The notes: generated by a model not told the origin, from the sequence alone. A stretch of 64,000 bases of DNA from Pseudomonas iranensis (GCF_014268585.2 NZ_CP077092.1:5679501-5743500); one strand, 5' to 3'. Counted from the stretch's first letter, positions 18,431-28,951 are shown. Translations and numbers: made by a program.

Positions 18431-20842
18431 ATGCCCGCGCCGACTCATCCCCGCCCCCACTCTGAAACCCTGGCCAACGGCCTGCACGTGACCCTGCGCC
18501 ACGTGCCCGGTCTCAAGCGCAGCGCTGCGGCGTTGCGCGTGGCGGCCGGCAGTCATGACGTGCCGCTGGCATGGCCGGGGCTGGCGCATTTTCTCGAGCA
18601 TTTGCTGTTTCTCGGCACCGAGCGTTTTCCCACAGACGAAGGGCTGATGGCCTACGTGCAACGTCACGGCGGGCAGGTGAATGCCAGCACCCGCGAGCGC
18701 ACCACGGACTTTTTCTTCGAGTTGCCTGTGTCGTCCTTCAGCGCGGGGCTCGAGCGTTTGTCAGACATGCTCGCCCGGCCACGTATGAATCTGGACGATC
18801 AACTGCGTGAACGAGAAGTGCTGCAGGCCGAATTCGTCGCCTGGTCGCAGGATCCGACAGCGCAGCAGCAGTTTGCCTTGTATGAAGGTTTGCCAACGGA
18901 GCATCCGTTGCGTGGGTTTCATGCGGGCAATCGGGACAGCTTGCAGGTCGAATCGCCTGGGTTTCAGTCGGCGCTGCAAGACTTCCATCAGCGCTTTTAT
19001 CGAACCGGGCAAATGAGCCTGAGTCTGGTCGGGCCACAAAGTATCGATGAGCTTCGGGAGCTGGCGCAGCAATTCGCAGCGGTGTTGCCGGTTGGGGATA
19101 AAGTTGCCCAGGCCGCACCGCCACCGTTGGCAGTGAAAAGTTATCAAAAGGTCGGCGCTCACACGAACCTGTTATTTGCTTTCGACGCGTTGCCCGAGTC
19201 ATCCGCCGAGGCGATGGCTTTTCTCTGTCATTGGTTGAATAGCGCAAAACCTGGTGGATTGCTCGCATACCTGCATCAACAGAATCTGGCTGACAGCCTG
19301 AAAGCCACGCCGCTTTACCAGTTCGCCGGCCAAGCGCTGCTGCATCTTCAATTCCATGCCGACGGCGACCGCCTGGATACCATTCGCGAACGGCTGCTGG
19401 ATTGGCTGAGCTTCTTCGACCGTCAGGACTGGACGCCGTTGCGCGAGGAATACGCCGCCCTGCTTCAGCGCCAGCAGCAAGTCAGCGGCGCGTTGCAAGT
19501 GGCACGGCTCGATCTCGAGCAGCAAGCATTCGGCCTGTCCGAATCCGGCGCTACCGCACTTGAGCACATCCTTCGCGAGATCGGCGTTGTGGATAACTTC
19601 AGCGATCATTGGCATCTGCCCGCCGCCAATCCTTTCTTGCGCGCCAGTGAACCGCTGGCCAACGCCGGGCTGATTCGCGGCCAGACCAGCGCCCACCGTG
19701 GCCTGCGCACGTTCGCCCAGGATCGCTCGCGCAGCCGTCGCGAACGGTCGCCGATGCAGTTTAGCCAGGCACTGCCAGACAACAGCGATGAAGGCGCGAT
19801 TTACCTGCGCTGGCAGGTCGAGGCGGCGGCCAGCGCCGATCTGCGCGCAAGATTGCAGCGCAGTCTGCGCCAGACCCGACAGGATGCGTCCGAAGCCGGA
19901 GTGGACTTGTCTTTCAGCGCCGCAGGTAACCAATGCCTGCTGAAAATGAGCGGATTACAGGAACCGATGCCCAGTGTCCTCGAGCATGCGCTGAAATGTC
20001 TGACGATGATCGACGCCGATTCGCCGCGCGACGAGGTGCAGATACCGTCGATGCCGATCCGCCAACTACTCGAAACGTTGCCAGAGAAATCCCTGCCCAC
20101 AATTGGAACCAGCGAGGACGCCAATCAGCTGTGGACAACTTCGCGCTGGGACGGCCTCGCTCTAGGCCTCAACCAACAAACCCAATCAGCCTTGGGCCTG
20201 GCGCTGAGCCGCATTCCCGGCACACCGGACAACCAGCTAGCGGTGACACCGATCGCCCAAGCCCAGTACCACTGGTGCCAGATCAACACGGCCTCCAGCG
20301 AACACGCCTTGCTGCTGATCTGCCCGACTGCCAGCCGCGACATCGCTGATGAAGCTGCATGGCGCCTTCTGGCTCAGCTGTGCCAGACGCCTTTTTACCA
20401 GCGCCTGCGCGTCGAATTGCAATTGGGGTACGCCGTGTTCAGCGCGCTGCGTCAATTGCACGGCAGGACCGCGATTGTCTTTGGCGCACAATCGCCGACG
20501 ACTTCGGCCGCCGAGTTGCTCGAATACATTCAAGAGTTCCTCAAAAACATCCCCGCGTTGATCGAAATGCTCGATGACGCAAGCCTCAAGCAACAGCGCC
20601 AAAGCCTCGCCGATCAGTTCGACGACGCCACGCTGTCCACCAAGGATGCTGCCGAGCTGCTGTGGCAGGGCAAACTCGCTGGCCATTCGTCCGATTATCG
20701 TGAGCAGTTGGTCGCGGCGATTCAGCAGCTGAATCGCGAGGCTTTACTCGATGCTGCACAGCGTCTGATCAACGCCGAGGGCGGCTGGCACTGCCTGGCC
20801 AATGAATCGATGCCGGACGCGCCGTGGCAAGCGACAAACTGA
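18431..20842 (+). CDS. pqqF: PQQ biosynthesis zinc protease PqqF
   Basis: PqqF is an M16 (pitrilysin-like) metalloprotease thought to process the PqqA peptide. The inverted zinc motif HFLEH with a downstream glutamate region (LAHFLEHLLFLGTERFPTDEG) is at about residues 55-70 of 803. Later M16 domains lack the motif, as usual. The start is the ATG at 18431; a GTG six bases earlier is in frame but less likely. The gene directly follows davA and precedes pqqA, the order known from P. putida and P. fluorescens. Confidence 0.93.
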   Translation: MPAPTHPRPHSETLANGLHVTLRHVPGLKRSAAALRVAAGSHDVPLAWPGLAHFLEHLLFLGTERFPTDEGLMAYVQRHGGQVNASTRERTTDFFFELPVSSFSAGLERLSDMLARPRMNLDDQLREREVLQAEFVAWSQDPTAQQQFALYEGLPTEHPLRGFHAGNRDSLQVESPGFQSALQDFHQRFYRTGQMSLSLVGPQSIDELRELAQQFAAVLPVGDKVAQAAPPPLAVKSYQKVGAHTNLLFAFDALPESSAEAMAFLCHWLNSAKPGGLLAYLHQQNLADSLKATPLYQFAGQALLHLQFHADGDRLDTIRERLLDWLSFFDRQDWTPLREEYAALLQRQQQVSGALQVARLDLEQQAFGLSESGATALEHILREIGVVDNFSDHWHLPAANPFLRASEPLANAGLIRGQTSAHRGLRTFAQDRSRSRRERSPMQFSQALPDNSDEGAIYLRWQVEAAASADLRARLQRSLRQTRQDASEAGVDLSFSAAGNQCLLKMSGLQEPMPSVLEHALKCLTMIDADSPRDEVQIPSMPIRQLLETLPEKSLPTIGTSEDANQLWTTSRWDGLALGLNQQTQSALGLALSRIPGTPDNQLAVTPIAQAQYHWCQINTASSEHALLLICPTASRDIADEAAWRLLAQLCQTPFYQRLRVELQLGYAVFSALRQLHGRTAIVFGAQSPTTSAAELLEYIQEFLKNIPALIEMLDDASLKQQRQSLADQFDDATLSTKDAAELLWQGKLAGHSSDYREQLVAAIQQLNREALLDAAQRLINAEGGWHCLANESMPDAPWQATN

Positions 20843-20998
20843 TCATTACCGAGGCTGCAAGGAGCTTTCTCAAAGATTCACGGGTCACGGCGTTGAAATT
20901 TTGAGTAACATAGCCGCCTAACTAATTGGAACATCACCGCGCTGCCGTGGACTATAACTATGGATAGCGCTATCCCAACCCTCAGAAGGAGACATCTC

Positions 20999-21073
20999 AT
21001 GGCCTGGACCAAACCTGCTTACACCGACCTGCGTATCGGCTTCGAAGTCACCATGTACTTCGCCAGCCGCTGA
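20999..21073 (+). CDS. pqqA: PQQ precursor peptide PqqA
   Basis: This 24-residue peptide is the backbone from which pyrroloquinoline quinone is built; PqqE crosslinks Glu16 and Tyr20, both present in FEVTMYF. A strong AGAAGGAG ribosome-binding site precedes the ATG. The gene is followed after 26 bp by a terminator-like hairpin before pqqB, which would keep pqqA transcript more abundant than the enzyme genes. Confidence 0.97.
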   Translation: MAWTKPAYTDLRIGFEVTMYFASR

Positions 21074-21099
21074 GTTCTGCTTACGCAGAATCGCAGTGC

Positions 21100-21130
21100 A
21101 ACGCCTCGGCTCGCCGAGGCGTTTTATTTT
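21100..21130 (+). terminator. Attenuator-like terminator between pqqA and pqqB
   Basis: AACGCCTCGG and CCGAGGCGTT form a 10-bp stem with a CTCG loop, followed by TTATTTT. It lies inside the operon, so partial termination is expected. Confidence 0.85.
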
Positions 21131-21154
21131 CCGCGTTGAAATGATGGAGCGTTC

Positions 21155-22066
21155 ATGTTCGTCCAGATTCTGGGTTCGGCCGCCGGTGGCGGTTTTCCGC
21201 AGTGGAACTGCAACTGCGTCAACTGCGCAGGTTTTCGCGACGGCAGCCTGAACGCCAAGGCCCGCACCCAATCGTCCATCGCCATTTCCGATGACGGCGT
21301 GAACTGGGTGCTGTGCAATGCCTCGCCGGACATCCGCGCGCAACTGCAAAGCTTCGCCCCGATGCAACCGGGCCGCGCCCTGCGCGACACCGGCATCAGC
21401 GCGATCATCCTGATGGACAGCCAGATCGACCACACCACCGGCCTGCTCAGCCTGCGCGAAGGCTGCCCGCATCAGGTCTGGTGCACGGACATGGTTCACG
21501 AAGACCTGAGCACCGGTTTCCCCCTGTTCAAGATGCTCAACCACTGGAACGGCGGGCTGGACTGGAACCGTATCGAGCTCGACCAGAGCTTCACCGTAGC
21601 GGCCTGCCCGAACCTGCGTTTCACCCCGCTGCCGTTGCGCAGCGCCGCGCCGCCGTATTCGCCGCACCGTTTCGATCCGCATCCGGGCGACAACATCGGT
21701 TTGATCGTTGAAGACCTCAACACCGGCGGCAAGCTGTTTTACGCGCCAGGGCTGGGCAAGGTCGATGCGCCGCTGCTGGAAATCATGGCGGGCAGCGATT
21801 GCCTGCTGGTCGACGGCACGCTGTGGGATGACGATGAAATGCAGCGCCGTGGCGTCGGCACCCGCACCGGTCGCGAGATGGGCCACCTGGCACAGAACGG
21901 CCCCGGCGGCATGCTGGAAGTGCTGGAGCAGTTGCCCGAGCAGCGCAAGGTACTTATCCACATCAACAACACCAACCCGATCCTCGACGAGGATTCCCCG
22001 GAGCGTGCGGAGCTGGTGCGGCGTAATGTTGAAGTGGCGTTTGATGGCATGAGTATCGTGCTTTAA
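21155..22066 (+). CDS. pqqB: PQQ biosynthesis protein PqqB
   Basis: PqqB has a metallo-beta-lactamase fold and acts as an iron-dependent hydroxylase on the crosslinked tyrosine derivative. The 303-residue sequence shows the N-terminal zinc cysteines in CNCVNCAG, the [11 protein letters not shown] stretch and the C-terminal [11 protein letters not shown] motif. A GGAG site precedes the ATG. A REP pair separates it from pqqC. Confidence 0.96.
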   Translation: MFVQILGSAAGGGFPQWNCNCVNCAGFRDGSLNAKARTQSSIAISDDGVNWVLCNASPDIRAQLQSFAPMQPGRALRDTGISAIILMDSQIDHTTGLLSLREGCPHQVWCTDMVHEDLSTGFPLFKMLNHWNGGLDWNRIELDQSFTVAACPNLRFTPLPLRSAAPPYSPHRFDPHPGDNIGLIVEDLNTGGKLFYAPGLGKVDAPLLEIMAGSDCLLVDGTLWDDDEMQRRGVGTRTGREMGHLAQNGPGGMLEVLEQLPEQRKVLIHINNTNPILDEDSPERAELVRRNVEVAFDGMSIVL

Positions 22067-22090
22067 GCAATCGAGACCGCTGCGCGGTCT

Positions 22091-22157
22091 ATCGCGAGCA
22101 GGCTCGCTCCCACATTGGAATGCGATCAACTGTGGGAGCGAGCCTGCTCGCGAAGAG
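22091..22157. repeat. REP pair, short-loop form, inside the pqq operon
   Basis: Two inverted REP cores lie between pqqB and pqqC, with an ATTGGAATGCGATCA-type loop that is almost identical to the one at 56344-56409. Confidence 0.9.
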
Positions 22158-22205
22158 GCCAGCACAGACACCAGAGATTTCCAGGGTTGTTCCCGGAGAA
22201 CAGAC

Positions 22206-22958
22206 ATGACCGACACCCCGCTGTCCCCCGCCGAATTCGAAGCGGCCCTGCGCGCCAAGGGCGCCTACTACCACATCTACCACCCGTACCACGTGGCGAT
22301 GTACGAAGGCCGCGCGACCCGCGAGCAGATTCAGGGCTGGGTCGCCAACCGCTTCTACTATCAGGTGAACATTCCCCTGAAAGACGCGGCGATCCTTGCC
22401 AATTGCCCGGATCGGGAAATCCGCCGCGAGTGGATTCAGCGCCTGCTCGATCACGACGGCGCACCCGGTGAAGATGGCGGCATCGAAGCCTGGCTGCGTT
22501 TGGGCCAGGCTGTTGGCCTCGACCCGGACCAATTGCGTTCTCAGGAGCTGGTGCTGCCCGGCGTGCGTTTCGCCGTCGATGCCTACGTCAACTTCGCCCG
22601 TCGCGCCAGTTGGCAGGAAGCCGCCAGCAGCTCGCTGACCGAGTTGTTCGCGCCGCAGATCCACCAGTCGCGCCTCGACAGCTGGCCGCAGCATTACCCG
22701 TGGATCGACCCGGCCGGTTACGAATACTTCCGCACCCGTCTCGGTCAGGCGCGGCGTGACGTCGAACATGGGCTGGCGATCACCCTTGAGCATTACAAGA
22801 CCCGCGAAGGCCAGGAGCGCATGCTGGAAATTCTCCAGTTCAAACTGGACATTCTTTGGAGCATGCTCGATGCCATGAGCATGGCCTATGAACTGAACCG
22901 TCCGCCGTATCACAGCGTGACCGAACAACGGGTCTGGCATAAAGGAATCATCTTATGA
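22206..22958 (+). CDS. pqqC: Pyrroloquinoline-quinone synthase PqqC
   Basis: PqqC is a cofactorless oxidase that closes the ring and oxidises the last intermediate to PQQ. The 250-residue all-helical protein shows the family stretches [31 protein letters not shown] and HYPWIDP. The stop overlaps the pqqD start by four bases (ATGA). The start has a GGAGAAC site. Confidence 0.97.
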   Translation: MTDTPLSPAEFEAALRAKGAYYHIYHPYHVAMYEGRATREQIQGWVANRFYYQVNIPLKDAAILANCPDREIRREWIQRLLDHDGAPGEDGGIEAWLRLGQAVGLDPDQLRSQELVLPGVRFAVDAYVNFARRASWQEAASSSLTELFAPQIHQSRLDSWPQHYPWIDPAGYEYFRTRLGQARRDVEHGLAITLEHYKTREGQERMLEILQFKLDILWSMLDAMSMAYELNRPPYHSVTEQRVWHKGIIL

Positions 22959-23230
22959 GTTTCGACCGCAGCAAAGTGCCGAGCTGGCGCCCGGGCTATC
23001 GCTTCCAATACGAGCCGGCGCAAAAGGGCCATGTCTTGCTGTATCCGGAAGGCATGATCAAGCTCAACGAAACGGCCGCGCTGATTGGGGGCCTGATTGA
23101 CGGTGAGCGCGATGTCGCGGCAATCATTGCCGAACTCGACAAGCAGTTCCCCGGCGTGCCCGAGCTCGGTGACGACGTCGAGCAATTCATGGAGGTTGCC
23201 CGTGAGCAACACTGGCTCACCCTTGGCTGA
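22955..23230 (+). CDS. pqqD: PqqA-binding chaperone PqqD
   Basis: PqqD is the prototype RiPP recognition element: it binds PqqA and presents it to PqqE. The 91-residue protein has the conserved W-R-P-G and [14 protein letters not shown] segments and the winged-helix fold. It overlaps pqqC by four bases and pqqE by 29 bases, so the three are translationally coupled. Confidence 0.96.
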   Translation: MSFDRSKVPSWRPGYRFQYEPAQKGHVLLYPEGMIKLNETAALIGGLIDGERDVAAIIAELDKQFPGVPELGDDVEQFMEVAREQHWLTLG

Positions 23231-24362
23231 TCTGCCGGCCAAACCGCAAGTCGGCTTGCCGCTGTGGCTGCTCGCCGAGCTGACCTACCGCTGCCCGCTG
23301 CAATGCCCGTACTGCTCCAATCCGCTGGATTTCGCCGAGCAGGGCAAAGAGCTGACCACCGAGCAATGGATCAAGGTGTTCCGCGAAGCGCGGGAGATGG
23401 GTGCGGCGCAATTGGGCTTTTCCGGCGGCGAACCGCTGGTGCGTCAGGACTTGGCCGAACTGATCCGTGAAGCGCGGCAGTTGGGCTTCTACACCAACCT
23501 GATCACCTCCGGCATTGGCCTGACCGAGCAGAAAATCAGCGACTTCAAAAAGGCCGGGCTTGATCACATCCAGATCAGTTTTCAGGCCAGCGACGAGCAA
23601 GTGAACAACCTGCTCGCGGGCTCGAAAAAGGCCTTTGCACAGAAGCTGGAAATGGCTCGTGCGGTGAAGGCCCACGGCTATCCGATGGTGCTGAACTTCG
23701 TCACCCATCGGCACAACATCGACAAGATCGACCGCATTATCGAACTGTGCATTGCGCTGGAGGCTGACTTCGTCGAACTCGCCACTTGCCAGTTCTACGG
23801 CTGGGCGCAGCTCAACCGTGTTGGCCTGCTGCCGACCAAGGAGCAACTGGTGCGCGCCGAACGCATCACCAACGAATACCGGGCCAGGCTGGAAGCCGAA
23901 GGGCATCCGTGCAAGCTGATATTCGTCACCCCGGACTACTACGAAGAACGCCCGAAAGCCTGCATGAACGGCTGGGGCAGCATCTTCCTGACCGTCACCC
24001 CGGACGGCACCGCCCTGCCCTGCCATGGTGCCCGCCAGATGCCTGTGCAGTTTCCCAACGTGCGCGATCACAGCATGCAGCACATCTGGTACGACTCGTT
24101 CGGCTTCAACCGTTTTCGCGGTTACGACTGGATGCCCGAGCCGTGTCGCTCTTGCGACGAGAAAGAACAAGACTTCGGCGGCTGCCGCTGCCAGGCGTTC
24201 ATGCTCACCGGCGACGCCAGTAATGCCGACCCGGTGTGCAGCAAGTCCGAACATCACGGCGTGATCCTCAAGGCCCGCGAAGAAGCCGAGACCGCCACTC
24301 AAACCATCGAACAACTGGCCTTTCGCAATGAACGAAACTCACGCCTCATCGCCAAGGGCTGA
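23202..24362 (+). CDS. pqqE: Radical SAM PqqA crosslinking enzyme PqqE
   Basis: PqqE forms the carbon-carbon bond between Glu and Tyr of PqqA. The 386-residue protein has the radical SAM motif CPLQCPYC (Cys31, Cys35, Cys38) and a C-terminal SPASM domain with cysteines in [22 protein letters not shown] start it at the GTG at 23202 because a perfect GGAGG lies six bases upstream and the family begins there. The open frame further upstream is a pqqD shadow. Confidence 0.96.
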   Translation: MSNTGSPLADLPAKPQVGLPLWLLAELTYRCPLQCPYCSNPLDFAEQGKELTTEQWIKVFREAREMGAAQLGFSGGEPLVRQDLAELIREARQLGFYTNLITSGIGLTEQKISDFKKAGLDHIQISFQASDEQVNNLLAGSKKAFAQKLEMARAVKAHGYPMVLNFVTHRHNIDKIDRIIELCIALEADFVELATCQFYGWAQLNRVGLLPTKEQLVRAERITNEYRARLEAEGHPCKLIFVTPDYYEERPKACMNGWGSIFLTVTPDGTALPCHGARQMPVQFPNVRDHSMQHIWYDSFGFNRFRGYDWMPEPCRSCDEKEQDFGGCRCQAFMLTGDASNADPVCSKSEHHGVILKAREEAETATQTIEQLAFRNERNSRLIAKG

Positions 24363-26127
24363 GCCTTTCAGCGCCGCCCAGGCCGTCGCTGCCGGAACCG
24401 ACTTCGCCGAACTGCAGCTCGGCGCCCATGGCGTGTTGTGGAATGAATATCGCCCCGAGGATGCCGCGTGCCGAATCTGGCATTGGCGCGATGGCGCAGC
24501 GAAACGTCTGACGCCGGACGGTTTCAGCGTGCGTAGCCGCGTGTACGAATATGGCGGTGGTGCGTTTTGTCTGACGCCTGACGGGGTGGTTTTCGTCAAT
24601 GAAGCGGATCAGCAGATGTATCGGCAGGCGCTGGATGGCGAGCCGGTCGCGCTGACGTCGACTGACTGCCGCTACGGCGATCTGCAATTCGCCGCTGGCC
24701 GGGTGTTGGCGGTCGAAGAGCAGCAGGATCGACATCGCCTGGTGGCGATCGATCTGGCGAGCGGTACGCGACAGGTGCTGGCCGAAGGTGCGGATTTCTA
24801 TGCGTCGCCAACGCTGAGCCCGGACGGCCGGCGGCTGGCGTGGATCGAGTGGAGCCGACCGCATCAGCCGTGGACCTCGACGCGGTTGATGGTCGCGGAC
24901 GGTGATTTTTCTGCGCCTCGTTGTATTGCCGGCGAGCAGATCGAGGAGTCGATCCAGCAGCCGCGTTTCGACGCCGACGGCCGGCTCTACTGCCTGACAG
25001 ATCGTGGCGGCTACTGGCAGCCGTGGGTCGAAACGTCCGATGGCTTGCACGCGCTACCGAGTGCCGAGGCCGATCACGCGCCGGCGCCGTGGCAGCTTGG
25101 CGGCTGCACTTGGCTGCCTGTCGGCGATCATTATTTAGCCAGTTGGACCGAGGCCGGTTTCGGTCGCCTGGCCCTTGGCGATGAAGATTTCAGCGGCGAC
25201 TACAGCCGCTTCCGCCACCTGGCGATGGATCAACAGTTCATCTATTGCATTGCCGCAACGCCGGTGAGCCCGTCAGCAGTGATTGCCATTGATCGTGTCT
25301 CTCATGCAGCGAAAATCCTCGCTGGCGGCGTGGCTCCATTGCCTGCCGAACGCATCAGCCGTCCGCAGACCTTGCGTTATCCGAGCGGCTCCGGCGAGGC
25401 ACACGGTTTCTTTTATCCGGCCATGAGCGGTGAAGCGAAACCGCCGCTGGTAGTGTTTATCCACGGCGGCCCGACGTCGGCGTGCTATCCGATCCTCGAT
25501 CCGCGCATCCAGTACTGGACGCAGCGCGGCTTTGCCGTCGCCGACCTCAACTATCGCGGCAGCAGTGGCTATGGTCGCGAATATCGGCAAGCGCTGCATT
25601 TGCGCTGGGGCGAGGTGGATGTCGAGGATGCCTGCGCGGTGGTGAGTTATCTCGCTGACCAAGGTTTGATCGATGGCGACCGCGCGTTCATTCGCGGTGG
25701 CAGTGCAGGTGGTTACACCACATTGTGCGCACTGGCGTTCAGGCAGGTTTTCCGCGCAGGCGCCAGCCTTTATGGCGTCAGCGATCCGGTCGCGCTGGCA
25801 CGGGCCACGCACAAGTTCGAGGGCGATTATCTGGACTGGCTGATCGGCGATCCCGAGCGAGATACCGAACGCTATGCCGCCCGCACGCCATTGCTGCACG
25901 CCGATAACATTCGCGTGCCGGTGATTTTCTTCCAGGGTGAACTGGACGCGGTGGTCGTGCCTCAACAGACCCGCGACATGGTCGCGGCGCTGGAGCACAA
26001 CGGCATCCCGGTCGAAGCGCATTACTACCCTGACGAACGCCACGGCTTTCGTCGCGCGGCCAACCAGGCGCATGCACTGGAGCAGGAGTGGACGTTTTAT
26101 CGGCGGGTGATGGGGCTGACTGACTGA
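24328..26127 (+). CDS. S9 family prolyl oligopeptidase, pqq-linked
   Basis: The 599-residue protein has an N-terminal beta-propeller and a C-terminal alpha/beta hydrolase. The triad is visible: Ser in GGSAGGYTT (about 457), Asp in [10 protein letters not shown] and His in DERHGFRRA. There is no signal peptide, so it is probably cytosolic. Its start lies inside the last codons of pqqE, a 35-base overlap, which ties it to the pqq operon. It may trim the crosslinked PqqA peptide with PqqF; this is inference. Fluorescens papers give extra pqq letters to genes here, but I am not sure which applies. Confidence 0.9.
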   Translation: MNETHASSPRAEPFSAAQAVAAGTDFAELQLGAHGVLWNEYRPEDAACRIWHWRDGAAKRLTPDGFSVRSRVYEYGGGAFCLTPDGVVFVNEADQQMYRQALDGEPVALTSTDCRYGDLQFAAGRVLAVEEQQDRHRLVAIDLASGTRQVLAEGADFYASPTLSPDGRRLAWIEWSRPHQPWTSTRLMVADGDFSAPRCIAGEQIEESIQQPRFDADGRLYCLTDRGGYWQPWVETSDGLHALPSAEADHAPAPWQLGGCTWLPVGDHYLASWTEAGFGRLALGDEDFSGDYSRFRHLAMDQQFIYCIAATPVSPSAVIAIDRVSHAAKILAGGVAPLPAERISRPQTLRYPSGSGEAHGFFYPAMSGEAKPPLVVFIHGGPTSACYPILDPRIQYWTQRGFAVADLNYRGSSGYGREYRQALHLRWGEVDVEDACAVVSYLADQGLIDGDRAFIRGGSAGGYTTLCALAFRQVFRAGASLYGVSDPVALARATHKFEGDYLDWLIGDPERDTERYAARTPLLHADNIRVPVIFFQGELDAVVVPQQTRDMVAALEHNGIPVEAHYYPDERHGFRRAANQAHALEQEWTFYRRVMGLTD

Positions 26128-26156
26128 GCCCTCACTTTGAGACTGCGTCGCTCCAA

Positions 26157-26246
26157 TCGCGGGCAAGCCCGCTCCCACAGGTTATTTGGTGTACACAAAA
26201 ATTGTCATCACTCATAACACTGTGGGAGCGGGCTTACCCGCGATAG
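26157..26246. repeat. REP-like pair, GCGGGCAAGCCCGCTCCCAC subtype
   Basis: Inverted copies of a variant palindrome (GGGCAAGCCCGCTCCCACAG and its near complement) flank about 45 bp between the S9 peptidase and the Pmp3 gene. The core differs from the GAGCAGGCTCG type. Confidence 0.85.
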
Positions 26247-26269
26247 CTATTGATCAGACGCCACTGAAC

Positions 26270-26428
26270 TCAACGCTTGGCGATGATATACACCGCATGC
26301 ACGATCCCCGGAATGTAGCCGCACAGCGTCAGCAGAATGTTCAGCCAGAACGCCCCGCCAAACCCGACCTGCAGAAACACGCCCAGTGGCGGCAACAGAA
26401 TAGCGATGATGATACGAATGAAATCCAT
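26270..26428 (-). CDS. YqaE/Pmp3 family small membrane protein
   Basis: This 52-residue protein is almost entirely hydrophobic, with two transmembrane helices and the family signature LLPPLGVFLQVGFGGAFWLNILLT split around the first loop. Pmp3 proteins influence membrane potential and salt tolerance in yeast and plants; the bacterial role is unclear. The start is the ATG of MDFIRII with an AGGAG site; an upstream in-frame ATG would add 13 non-conserved residues. Confidence 0.9.
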   Translation of the reverse strand: MDFIRIIIAILLPPLGVFLQVGFGGAFWLNILLTLCGYIPGIVHAVYIIAKR

Positions 26429-26620
26429 GGGGCAGCTCCTGAATGGGGGTTGGCTCACTTGAGCCATACAAGCTAATCGACCTGCGCCGTTCGTCAGGGT
26501 TCATTACGCTTGCTATTTGATCGCCAGCATCACAAAAAAATGCCCCACTCCAAAAGAATCAGGCGTGGGGCGTGCGTTATACCGCGAGACGGTTCGGGTA
26601 ATCGGTTGGAGCTGCTCAGC

Positions 26621-27847
26621 TCAGACGGCAATGCCCTTGCGGCATTGCAACTGGGCGGTGCGCACTCGCGAGAAGGCGCGGCCCAGGCGCAGGAGCATTT
26701 CGTCGATGTTGGCTTTGCTGACAGTGAGTGCCGGGGTGAAGCGCAGGCAGTCAGGCTGCGCGGCGTTCAATATCAGGCCTTCGTGAAGTGCAGCGTGAAC
26801 GACGGCGTCGGCGCATTCGTCGGACAGCGTCAGCCCATGGAACAGGCCTTGGCCGCGCAACTCGCCGTGGCCGTAGCGGTGCGCCAGTCGCGCCAGGCCT
26901 TCGCGCAGGTGCTGGCCGTTGTCGTTGACCTGCTGGAGGAAGCTGCGGTCATGGATGCTGTCGAGCACCACCAGACCGGCCGCCGTCATCAAGGCGTTGC
27001 CGTGATGAGTGCCGCTCAGCTCGCCGATGGCGAAACAGCAGGCCTTGCCTCGCGCCAGCAAGGCCGCCAGCGGCAAGCCGCCGCCGAGGCCTTTGCCGAG
27101 CACAACGATATCGGCGCGAATCCCGTAGGACTGTTCGGCGAGCAAGCTGCCGCAGCGGCCCAGACCAGTTTGCACTTCGTCGAGAATCAGCAGAATGCCC
27201 AGGTCACGACACAGTCGCTCGACCCCTTTGAGGTAGTGCTCGGTCGCCGGAATGACCCCGGCATCGCTCTGGATCGGCTCCAGCATGATCGCCACGGTCT
27301 GCGCATCAACCGCCGCATGCAGCGCCGGCAGGTCGTTGAATGGCACTCGATCGACCGTCGCCAGACTGCGGCCATGGCAACCCTGCTGCGCCACGATGAT
27401 CCGCGAAGCGCCACCGCGATGCAGTTGGCCCCATTTGCGCGCCAGTTTGATCGCCGCCTCACAAGCCTCGCTGCCACTGTTGAGCAGGTATGCCTGATCG
27501 CTGGACGTGCTGGCGCACAGACGTTCGGCGAGGCTGAACATGCCGCGATTACGCAGATTGCAGCCTGGATTGATCAGCGCCTGAGCCTGATTGGCGATGG
27601 CTTTGACCAGCGCCGTGGGGCTGTGGCCAAGGCTGTTGGCGCCGCCGGCCTGGGAAAAGTCGAGGTAGGCGCGATCGTTGCTGTCCCACAGCCATGAACC
27701 CTGGCCGCGAGCGAACACTTGATGCGGCCGCTCGACACTGGGCATCAGGCGTTGGGCATTGAGATGGTCGGTCATAGCGGATGGCCCCGCCTCGAAGCAG
27801 AGGTCATCCAGACTCGGCGTCTGGCGCCGCAAACTGAACAGATTCAT
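26621..27847 (-). CDS. Class III PLP aminotransferase (acetylornithine transaminase-like)
   Basis: The 408-residue protein belongs to the ArgD/ornithine transaminase group. The PLP lysine is in VVLGKGLGGG, the cofactor-binding LNSGSEACEAAIKLAR is at about residue 110, and the LDEVQTGLGR motif is present. The substrate is not evident. ArgD-like enzymes act on acetylornithine or on 4-aminobutyrate or 5-aminovalerate type substrates, and the lysine-derived davBA products upstream make the last possible, though unproven. I start at the ATG at 27847 with a GAGG nine bases upstream. It is divergent from the LysR gene, its likely regulator. Confidence 0.85.
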   Translation of the reverse strand: MNLFSLRRQTPSLDDLCFEAGPSAMTDHLNAQRLMPSVERPHQVFARGQGSWLWDSNDRAYLDFSQAGGANSLGHSPTALVKAIANQAQALINPGCNLRNRGMFSLAERLCASTSSDQAYLLNSGSEACEAAIKLARKWGQLHRGGASRIIVAQQGCHGRSLATVDRVPFNDLPALHAAVDAQTVAIMLEPIQSDAGVIPATEHYLKGVERLCRDLGILLILDEVQTGLGRCGSLLAEQSYGIRADIVVLGKGLGGGLPLAALLARGKACCFAIGELSGTHHGNALMTAAGLVVLDSIHDRSFLQQVNDNGQHLREGLARLAHRYGHGELRGQGLFHGLTLSDECADAVVHAALHEGLILNAAQPDCLRFTPALTVSKANIDEMLLRLGRAFSRVRTAQLQCRKGIAV

Positions 27848-28016
27848 GAGCAAAAACCTCGCTGGAGGTTTTTTGAACTGCCTATGTAATCACGAACGAA
27901 GCAAATGGAATTCGTCACGCTTTCTGGCCCTGCAAGCCTTGCGAATGCGGTTAGACTAGGCGCGCAAACGGCTTCAGGCCATTTCGTTTTTTCAGCCATT
28001 TCGATAAGCGCTACTT

Positions 28017-28931
28017 ATGGATTTCAAACAACTGCGTTATTTCGTCGCGGTCTACGAAGAAGGCCATGTCGGCCGTGCGGCTGAGCGCTTGTCGATCTCG
28101 CAACCGGCGCTGTCGCAACAGATCCGTCAGCTGGAGCAGAATCTCGACGTCACCCTGTTCGAACGCAGCAGTAAACGCCTGCTGCCGACCCTCGCTGCGC
28201 ACACGCTGTACAACCACGCGCTGCCGTTGCTCGATGGCTTGCAGCGGGCGCGCGAGGCGTTGGGTAATTTCAAGGGGCAGGCGTTGCGCACCCTGGCGAT
28301 CGGTGTGTTGCAAACGGTGCACACCAGCCTCGTGCCGCAAATGCTCGAGCGTGTGCGCAAGGCGCAGCCGCATCTGGTAGTGCAGATCTATGAACTTACG
28401 GGGCTGGAAATCGAACGGCGTCTGCTCAATGGTTCGCTGGACATCGGCATCAGCTATCTGCCGCCGCGCCAACCCGGTCTGCACGGGGTGTTGCTGTATG
28501 AAGATGAACTGACGCTGGTCATCCCGGCAGACCATCCCTTGCGCGAGTTCAAGAAGGTCTCGATGCGCCAGGCTGCTGAGCTGCCAATGCTGCTGCTCGG
28601 CGAAGAGTTCCAGATCCGGCAGATCTGGCAGGCACAACTGACCAGCCTCGGACGACGCCCGCAAGTGCAGGCCGAGCTGAACAATATGTTGGGAATTCTC
28701 GACAGCCTGCCGCACACCAGGCTGGCAACGGTGCTGCCGGGACGTTCGCAAAAGGAATACGACGATGAAGATCTGCTGTGGAAACCGCTGAGCGAGCCAC
28801 GGGTGCCGTTGCAAGTTGGCCTGGTGTGCCGTGATGTACAACGCCAGCAGGCCTCGTTGGCATTGCTGCAGACATTGCTTGAAGAGGTGATCGATCGCGA
28901 AGTGAAGCCGCCCCTCGATCCGCTCGCCTGA
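28017..28931 (+). CDS. LysR family transcriptional regulator
   Basis: The 304-residue protein has the N-terminal LysR helix-turn-helix (FKQLRYFVAVYEEGHVGRAAERLSISQPALSQQ, shown here only as its boundaries: residues 3-36) and a C-terminal periplasmic-binding-like effector domain. It is divergent from the class III aminotransferase across 169 bp, the usual arrangement of a LysR gene with its target. The effector is unknown. A terminator follows. Confidence 0.9.
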   Translation: MDFKQLRYFVAVYEEGHVGRAAERLSISQPALSQQIRQLEQNLDVTLFERSSKRLLPTLAAHTLYNHALPLLDGLQRAREALGNFKGQALRTLAIGVLQTVHTSLVPQMLERVRKAQPHLVVQIYELTGLEIERRLLNGSLDIGISYLPPRQPGLHGVLLYEDELTLVIPADHPLREFKKVSMRQAAELPMLLLGEEFQIRQIWQAQLTSLGRRPQVQAELNNMLGILDSLPHTRLATVLPGRSQKEYDDEDLLWKPLSEPRVPLQVGLVCRDVQRQQASLALLQTLLEEVIDREVKPPLDPLA

Positions 28932-28951
28932 AACTTTTCTTCAGGCAAAAG

